From the NCBI RefSeq assembly GCF_003364265.1, contig NZ_NXLW01000020.1, positions 1-39,146 of the forward strand: DNA of 39,146 nt, written 5' to 3'. This document shows positions 34,561 to 39,146 of the stretch, piece by piece. The notes under the pieces are model-generated. The model was not told where the DNA came from and searched no databases. It saw only the letters and a program-made list of their open reading frames with translations. Origin of the DNA: Helicobacter aurati. GTDB lineage: Bacteria > Campylobacterota > Campylobacteria > Campylobacterales > Helicobacteraceae. Every line of letters starts with the position of its first letter. Position 1 is the stretch's first letter. The position numbers and the translations under genes were made by a program.

Positions 34561-35764
34561 CGAATATCCATTACTAAAAATGACAAATGAGGGGTTAAAA
34601 TATAGCGACACAGACGAGATTTTAAAGGATGTGAAAGCCGCTTTTAAAGTTGCATTCCCAAATCTAAACGTTGATTCTGTTGATACCCCGCAAGGACAGA
34701 TAATAGCTTATTTCACAGAAAAAATAGTTGAATGTAGCAATGCTATACTTGAAAATGTGAATAGTAATTTTAATGGTGGTTTTGATTTTACAGAGGATAT
34801 TAATGCAAAAACATTTTTCGGTGTTAGTAGAAAACCAGCCTCAGCATGCGTAGTTAAAGCCACAATCACAGGAAAACCAAACACTATAATCCCCGCAAAT
34901 TTTAAGGCTTTAAGTGGGGATTTGGAGTTTATAAATTCAACAGGTGAAACTAGAATTGACAGCTTGGGGTTAAAAGAGATTGAGATGACGTGCCTTAAAA
35001 AAGGTGAGTATCAAATTTTAGCTGGGACTTTAACTACAATACTTACCCCGCAATATGGGATAGAAACTATTACAAATAAAGCGGATTCTACTAAAGGAAA
35101 TGATATAGAGCAGGGATTATGGGGTCGTGCCTTGAGAAGTCAATTTAATCGCGCATTGTCTCTATTTGAGTCTTATATTTCCAATGTTAATAATGTGGCA
35201 GGTGTTACTGATTGCGTGGGTTATGATAATTCTACAAATATTAACGTAACATATAAAAACCAAGTTTTTACACCTCATACCGTGGGGGTTGTAGTTGAAG
35301 GCGGAGACGCAAAAGAAATCGCAGAAGCACTTTACGCAGTTAGAAATCCTGGTCCAGCTATGCTTGGAGATGTTGAAGTTTTGATTAATGGTAAGTATGA
35401 TAATCAAAAATACATCATAAAGTTTTCAAGACCAATTTACTTTAACCTTAGATGTAAAATGATTGTATCAGTCGGGCACATGGCTAATGAGAATTATGAA
35501 GAGTCTTTGAAAAATCAGATTATAGAGATAATTAAGAAAAATAAAATCAATCAAACAATTTTCACGGATAGCAAGGCATTACAGATAGAGTTACCTTATC
35601 ATGTGGATTTGGTAGTCTTGAAATTACAGCGGCTTACAATAGATAATATTACTGATGATATAGAAAATCAAGATATAATACAATTAGATTTCAAAGAAAA
35701 AGCAGTGTTAGAATATAAAGATATTGAGATAGAAAAATATGTAGAGAATGCAAAGAAAACATAA
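34553..35764 (+). CDS. Baseplate J-like protein
   Basis: A 403-aa baseplate wedge protein. Conserved NVDSVDTPQGQIIAYFTEKIVE and GRALRSQFNRA (about residue 180) and GPAMLGDVEVLINGKY near residues 265-280 match the J family. It makes the ring to which fibre proteins attach. ATG overlaps the gp25-like gene by eight bases, and its TAA overlaps the next ATG by one base. Confidence 0.87.
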   Translation: MSSEYPLLKMTNEGLKYSDTDEILKDVKAAFKVAFPNLNVDSVDTPQGQIIAYFTEKIVECSNAILENVNSNFNGGFDFTEDINAKTFFGVSRKPASACVVKATITGKPNTIIPANFKALSGDLEFINSTGETRIDSLGLKEIEMTCLKKGEYQILAGTLTTILTPQYGIETITNKADSTKGNDIEQGLWGRALRSQFNRALSLFESYISNVNNVAGVTDCVGYDNSTNINVTYKNQVFTPHTVGVVVEGGDAKEIAEALYAVRNPGPAMLGDVEVLINGKYDNQKYIIKFSRPIYFNLRCKMIVSVGHMANENYEESLKNQIIEIIKKNKINQTIFTDSKALQIELPYHVDLVVLKLQRLTIDNITDDIENQDIIQLDFKEKAVLEYKDIEIEKYVENAKKT

Positions 35765-37446
35765 TGGCTACTATTCAAGACCAATTCAGAGGAACGAATA
35801 TTGAAACTCTTTTAAAAGAGTTAGATAAAGTTATCAATAAGCATTCTATTAATCTTATTTCATTCTTAAATGAGCATGTAAATAATCTTGACACGGCTAC
35901 AGATTACGGGTTAGATTTATGGGGGAGATTATTAGGATTTCCTAGATATATACCTGTTGAAGCAAGCAGCGGTGAAATAAAATCAAAATATTTTAATTTT
36001 TATGAAAATAGCTTTCATAAGTTACAATTCTATAAAAAAGTAGAAAAATTTACTTATACGGCTCTTTCAGATGATTCATATAGAATTATCTTAAAATCAC
36101 TAACATTAAAACTTACCCAAGATTGTACTTTACCTAAGATTAATGACTTTTGCGAATATTTATTTTCAAATTTTGGCGGGGCATCTTTTATAAGAGATTC
36201 TTATGATATGAAATTCGCTACTTATATTTTTAGGTATGAAATCCCAGATTGGTTAAAATATGTAATTGAAAAATATGACATATTACCAAGACCAGCAGGG
36301 GTTGGTGCGAGATATTTAGAATCATTAGCTTACTATATAGGTTTTAATGGACAGAGCCGCTATAAAGAGACGGGTCAACGTGATTTTTCCAACTTTTATA
36401 AATCCATATTTAAGCCAGTAGATAAAAAAAGATTTATACATAATGCAATCCAAGCTTATAAGCCATTACAATATAATTTATTTTATAATTTTATGCCAGC
36501 TATAATTGAGAGACCAGAGCATAAAAAGACTAAGAGAATTTTAAATAAATATGCGGAGTTTATGTATCTTGTAGCGACATTGTTGGTAGACCCCAGCAAT
36601 TCACAATCAGAGTACGTACTTCAGAATAATACTTATGAAACAGCTTTAAATATATTTTACAATCAAATAATACTATTCTTTGAAACTGACATAAATCGTA
36701 ATCAAGATTTTAATGAATTATTTGATAAATACAAAAATGCGTTTGATTCTTTAGGTACTATTAGCGGTGCTTATAGCTTTGATAATGTTATAAGACAGAT
36801 TAATCTATATGCGAATGAACACGAAGGATACAAAGAAAAAGGTTACAATGAAAAAGTGAAAGATGTTATAAGGATTGTAGAAAAAATAATCGAAGACAAT
36901 CACTTATATACTATTGAAGTAGACAATTCATTCACTAAAGACGACGCAGACAATGAATTTACAGATGATTTAGCTACAATCAGAGATTTATATATGCAAG
37001 CTTACGATGTAGCAATAGATAAATCATTCTTACTAATTCAAGACAATTTAACAAAGGAACAAAACGCAGACTTTTTTGTATCCCAACTTGAAGCAGTGAT
37101 TAACTTTAATGCGGCGAGTGCTAATAATGATATTAGAGAAACTAGAAAAATCATATCACAATACAAAGATAAATTAAGCGAGCTTATACCAAGTAATAAT
37201 ATAAGTAATGATAAATCAGAGGTAAAAGAAAAAACAATAGAGGACGATTTTATAAGTATTATGCTAGCAATCTATAATCATAAAAACTGCCCGAAAGAGT
37301 TTGAAGATAATTTTAAAAGCGAAAATGATTTAATAAATTATTGCAATGAGTATATAGAATACATTAAACAACACGACAATTATAAAGAATTAATGACTCA
37401 AACAACAGAACAATATAAGCAAGCTTTAGCTAGCCTTGATTATTAA
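35764..37446 (+). CDS. Baseplate/tail protein (DUF2612-like) with long C-terminal extension
   Basis: Residues 1-245 match DUF2612/gpI-like (GLDLWGRLLGFPRYIP at residues about 48-63; aromatic-rich GFNGQSR near 200). A further ~315 residues are helical, Lys/Asn/Glu-rich and unlike the usual gpI ending. gpI-like proteins link the baseplate to tail fibres, so the extension may hold the switching fibre. It is the last plus-strand structural gene; its TAA is only two bases before fibre cassette D. Confidence 0.75.
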   Translation: MATIQDQFRGTNIETLLKELDKVINKHSINLISFLNEHVNNLDTATDYGLDLWGRLLGFPRYIPVEASSGEIKSKYFNFYENSFHKLQFYKKVEKFTYTALSDDSYRIILKSLTLKLTQDCTLPKINDFCEYLFSNFGGASFIRDSYDMKFATYIFRYEIPDWLKYVIEKYDILPRPAGVGARYLESLAYYIGFNGQSRYKETGQRDFSNFYKSIFKPVDKKRFIHNAIQAYKPLQYNLFYNFMPAIIERPEHKKTKRILNKYAEFMYLVATLLVDPSNSQSEYVLQNNTYETALNIFYNQIILFFETDINRNQDFNELFDKYKNAFDSLGTISGAYSFDNVIRQINLYANEHEGYKEKGYNEKVKDVIRIVEKIIEDNHLYTIEVDNSFTKDDADNEFTDDLATIRDLYMQAYDVAIDKSFLLIQDNLTKEQNADFFVSQLEAVINFNAASANNDIRETRKIISQYKDKLSELIPSNNISNDKSEVKEKTIEDDFISIMLAIYNHKNCPKEFEDNFKSENDLINYCNEYIEYIKQHDNYKELMTQTTEQYKQALASLDY

Positions 37447-37448
37447 AT

Positions 37449-37672
37449 ATTACCAAACATAACAGGGCAGGTTGGTTGGTTTGTTATGCAAGAGAATAAT
37501 AATAGCGGTGCTTTAATTAACAAAGAGTAGCGGCTTCAGATGTAAGCGGTGGCGGTGGGTTTTCACGGGCTAACGTTATATTTAATGCGAGCAATGTTAA
37601 TCCTATATACAAAGATAATATTAACGATGTGCGGGGTATAATTTTAATGTTAATATCGTAGTTAAGATTTAG
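37449..37672 (+). pseudogene. Decayed tail-fibre C-terminal cassette D
   Basis: Starts with 10 bases of the inversion core (ATTACCAAAC) but lacks the first half (ATTGCCCGC). It shares about 28 bp with cassette 2 at its start. Two frameshifts: one near AAAGAGTAGCGGC (about 37530), one where GCGGGG needs another G (about 37635). Corrected frames give PNITGQVGWFVM and a Gly-rich stretch, NPIYKDNINDV then YNFNVNIVVKI, the shared end. Its stop overlaps that of cassette C by about three bases. Confidence 0.7.
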
Positions 37673-38637
37673 ACTTTAATACACACGTTTACACTAAAAT
37701 TATGCACTGTTACTTCATTATGTCCATCTTTGTAAATCGGTGAATAGCGGCTTAAATCCATAGAAAAACCGTTCGCAGAACCCCAAGGATTAGCATTCCA
37801 ATTTTTCTTAATATCCGAAACTACATCATTACGTATAGCCCCAGAATATCCAAAATAAGACGCTCCCATACTTGCTTTAGATTCACCCTTAACATTTGGT
37901 AATGCGGGCAATTGTAGTTCGTTAAAACTTCTATTAGAATCTACCTCGCTGCCGTTACTCCACACACGTGGGTGATAACCCCTTATATCTTGAAGTGAAA
38001 ACGTATCGTCTGATTCTTTTACAAATATCCCAACTTTATCGCCTATCTGTGAAGTCTTTAATAATTCTCTAATTCTTTTATATTCAACCATGCTAAATTG
38101 TTTCGTAAGAATATCACTTGCATTAACTCTAATGTAGCCAGGTGGTGCAGGTAAATTCATAAAATCAAAATATGCGAACCCTATTTGATTGCCGTCATCA
38201 ATTAGCCATGTATCAAATAATGCGCTCTCTGAATATGGGTTTAATGTATTATTGGGGATAAGTGAAATAACCCTTATCTTTTGAATATATGTTGATTCTG
38301 TGTTATTGTAAGTAGTTGGTGTTTGTATTAATTGTCTTGAATACGTGTTATAATTTAATAGACAGCCCTCGCCCACATTATAGCCGCCATTTTGTAAAAT
38401 ATCAAAATCTAAATCACGGGTAGTAGCCCTTTGTAGTTGTTGAATGGTATCGGTTATCATATTTAAGAGATAGTTAAAATTTTCTCTGTTAATCCACTCA
38501 CCGCCTGCGTCAGGTGGTAATTCATAATATTTATTATAACCTCTTAAAAAATCAATCGGAGAATTGCCATCTGGTTTAAATGGAAATGCAAGCTTATCGC
38601 CTTCATGTGCGAATGGGACTTGAATATATTTAGCCAT
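37669..38637 (-). CDS. Tail fibre protein, version with cassette C C-terminus
   Basis: A 322-aa fibre. Residues 1-251 are identical to those of 510-1475; residues 252-322 are a different tip (ESKASMGASYFGYSGAIRN...), ending SPIYKDGHNEV..HNFSVNV.IKV. The gene demonstrates the alternative joining of the same constant part to another cassette. ATG with AAAGG upstream. In the physical genome it and the left version are probably the two states of one locus. Confidence 0.8.
   Translation of the reverse strand: MAKYIQVPFAHEGDKLAFPFKPDGNSPIDFLRGYNKYYELPPDAGGEWINRENFNYLLNMITDTIQQLQRATTRDLDFDILQNGGYNVGEGCLLNYNTYSRQLIQTPTTYNNTESTYIQKIRVISLIPNNTLNPYSESALFDTWLIDDGNQIGFAYFDFMNLPAPPGYIRVNASDILTKQFSMVEYKRIRELLKTSQIGDKVGIFVKESDDTFSLQDIRGYHPRVWSNGSEVDSNRSFNELQLPALPNVKGESKASMGASYFGYSGAIRNDVVSDIKKNWNANPWGSANGFSMDLSRYSPIYKDGHNEVTVHNFSVNVCIKV
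37895..37912 (-). repeat. Putative inversion site core in right fibre copy
   Basis: The 18-bp core within the right-hand fibre gene, at the same constant/variable junction as 1235-1252. It lies within the 40-bp copy 37885-37924. The matching outer copy is at 39107-39146 with its core at 39119-39136. Confidence 0.75.
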
Positions 38638-38647
38638 GTTTTTACCT

Positions 38648-39058
38648 TTAATTATTTTTATGTATTTCGGTTTCTAAATTTTCTTTAGTGATGATTGTAG
38701 CTCGGATTGGTGCTACATTATGCGTTTCAGTTTCTAGCACATTATTAGGTAGCAATTTATAGATGTGTTTATCTATCTTACCAAAGATAAATTTTTCTCT
38801 TATATCCATAATTAAAATTTGTAGTAATGTATTATTAAAGTGTTCATTTAATGCGGGTACGTTATCGTAATTTTGTGAATCTGTAATCATATATATGCCC
38901 ACATTATCCCCGTTTTCAATCATGCAACTATTTACATCATCGCTATTTCGAAATAATAATTTCCAAGTGCACGTATTTTCTGGCGGGGGGAAATTATCTA
39001 TTCCATAGTATAATTTTGCGTTATTTTGTAAATGCTCGCTTAATTGTATCCATTCCAA
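38648..39058 (-). CDS. Hypothetical protein in invertible segment (136 aa), right copy
   Basis: Identical to 89-499 in the inverted copy. TTG start at 39058 with AAAGGG upstream. It precedes the right fibre version by 10 bases. Likely the same single gene in the other orientation of the segment. Confidence 0.75.
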   Translation of the reverse strand: MEWIQLSEHLQNNAKLYYGIDNFPPPENTCTWKLLFRNSDDVNSCMIENGDNVGIYMITDSQNYDNVPALNEHFNNTLLQILIMDIREKFIFGKIDKHIYKLLPNNVLETETHNVAPIRATIITKENLETEIHKNN

Positions 39059-39106
39059 ATAAAGCCCTTTATTTTCATTTGTTTTATTGTAGCATAAAAA
39101 TATTAA

Positions 39107-39146
39107 TAACGAACTACAATTGCCCGCATTACCAAATGTTAAGGGT
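39107..39146 (+). repeat. Putative inversion site, outer right copy
   Basis: Mirror of 1-40 and last 40 bases of the window. On the plus strand it would encode the LPALPNVKG peptide, but no fibre N-terminus precedes it. In a circular molecule this edge joins either 1263 or the complement of 37884, depending on orientation. Confidence 0.75.

Larger units (their letters stand above)
37885..39146. repeat. Right copy of 1262-bp inverted repeat (same segment flipped)
   Basis: Reverse complement of 1-1262, with position p matching 39147-p. Here the constant fibre part reads leftward into a different C-terminal cassette (37669-37884). The window ends on the outer 40-bp copy (39107-39146). The two copies are probably one physical segment recorded in both orientations by the assembler. 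Confidence 0.93.

Overview
The window is an AT-rich phage genome with a contractile (myovirus-type) tail. The evidence is a complete head module (TerS, TerL, DUF1073 portal, Mu F-like protein, DUF2213 protease/scaffold, DUF2184 capsid) and tail module (DUF3383 sheath, tube, frameshifted assembly chaperone, short tape measure, hub, Gp138 spike, gp25-like, J-like, DUF2612). It also carries a Rep_3-type plasmid replication initiator, and no integrase was recognised. I read it as a probable phage-plasmid. Six promoters-by-eye include five sharing TTAAG boxes 11 bp apart, upstream of TATAAT/TATACT. That matches the periodic A/T-rich sigma-70 promoter style known from Campylobacter and relatives, so a Campylobacterota host is inferred.

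Layout. Bases 1-1262 and 37885-39146 are perfect inverted copies of one segment. It carries a promoter, a small gene and the first 251 codons of a tail-fibre gene. The simplest reading is a circular molecule of about 37,884 bp in which this 1262-bp segment exists in both orientations, so each end of the contig shows one. Each end is followed inward by a pair of tail-to-tail C-terminal fibre cassettes (1263-1475 and 1500-1736; 37449-37672 and 37669-37884). Minus-strand genes run from 12005 down to 1900: rep initiator, RecE-like exonuclease, MazG-like, YopX, HTH, RecT, VRR-NUC nuclease, membrane protein, putative holin, sigma-4-like regulator, tail-fibre-associated protein, M15 endolysin, hypotheticals and a methyltransferase. 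A 586-bp divergent region (12006-12591) holds the rep promoter, iteron-like repeats and a strong hairpin, and is the likely origin.

Plus-strand genes run from 12619 to 37446: ThyX, SSB, spanin-like pair, Mu F-like protein, a broken methyltransferase, terminase, portal, capsid and tail genes, with a D12 adenine methylase inserted between sheath and tube. The last tail gene (DUF2612, 560 aa) abuts the fibre cassettes.

Most interesting: (1) a shufflon-like inversion system that would switch the fibre C-terminus among up to four cassettes, using an 18-bp core embedded in the coding sequence, with no recognisable recombinase in the window; (2) two methyltransferase genes each broken at a homopolymer (A9, T10), suggesting phase variation or sequencing error; (3) a 19-base homopolymer just upstream of the putative holin; (4) a textbook -1 slippery heptamer CCCTTTT in the tail chaperone; (5) a tail sheath with a ~190-residue acidic low-complexity insertion.
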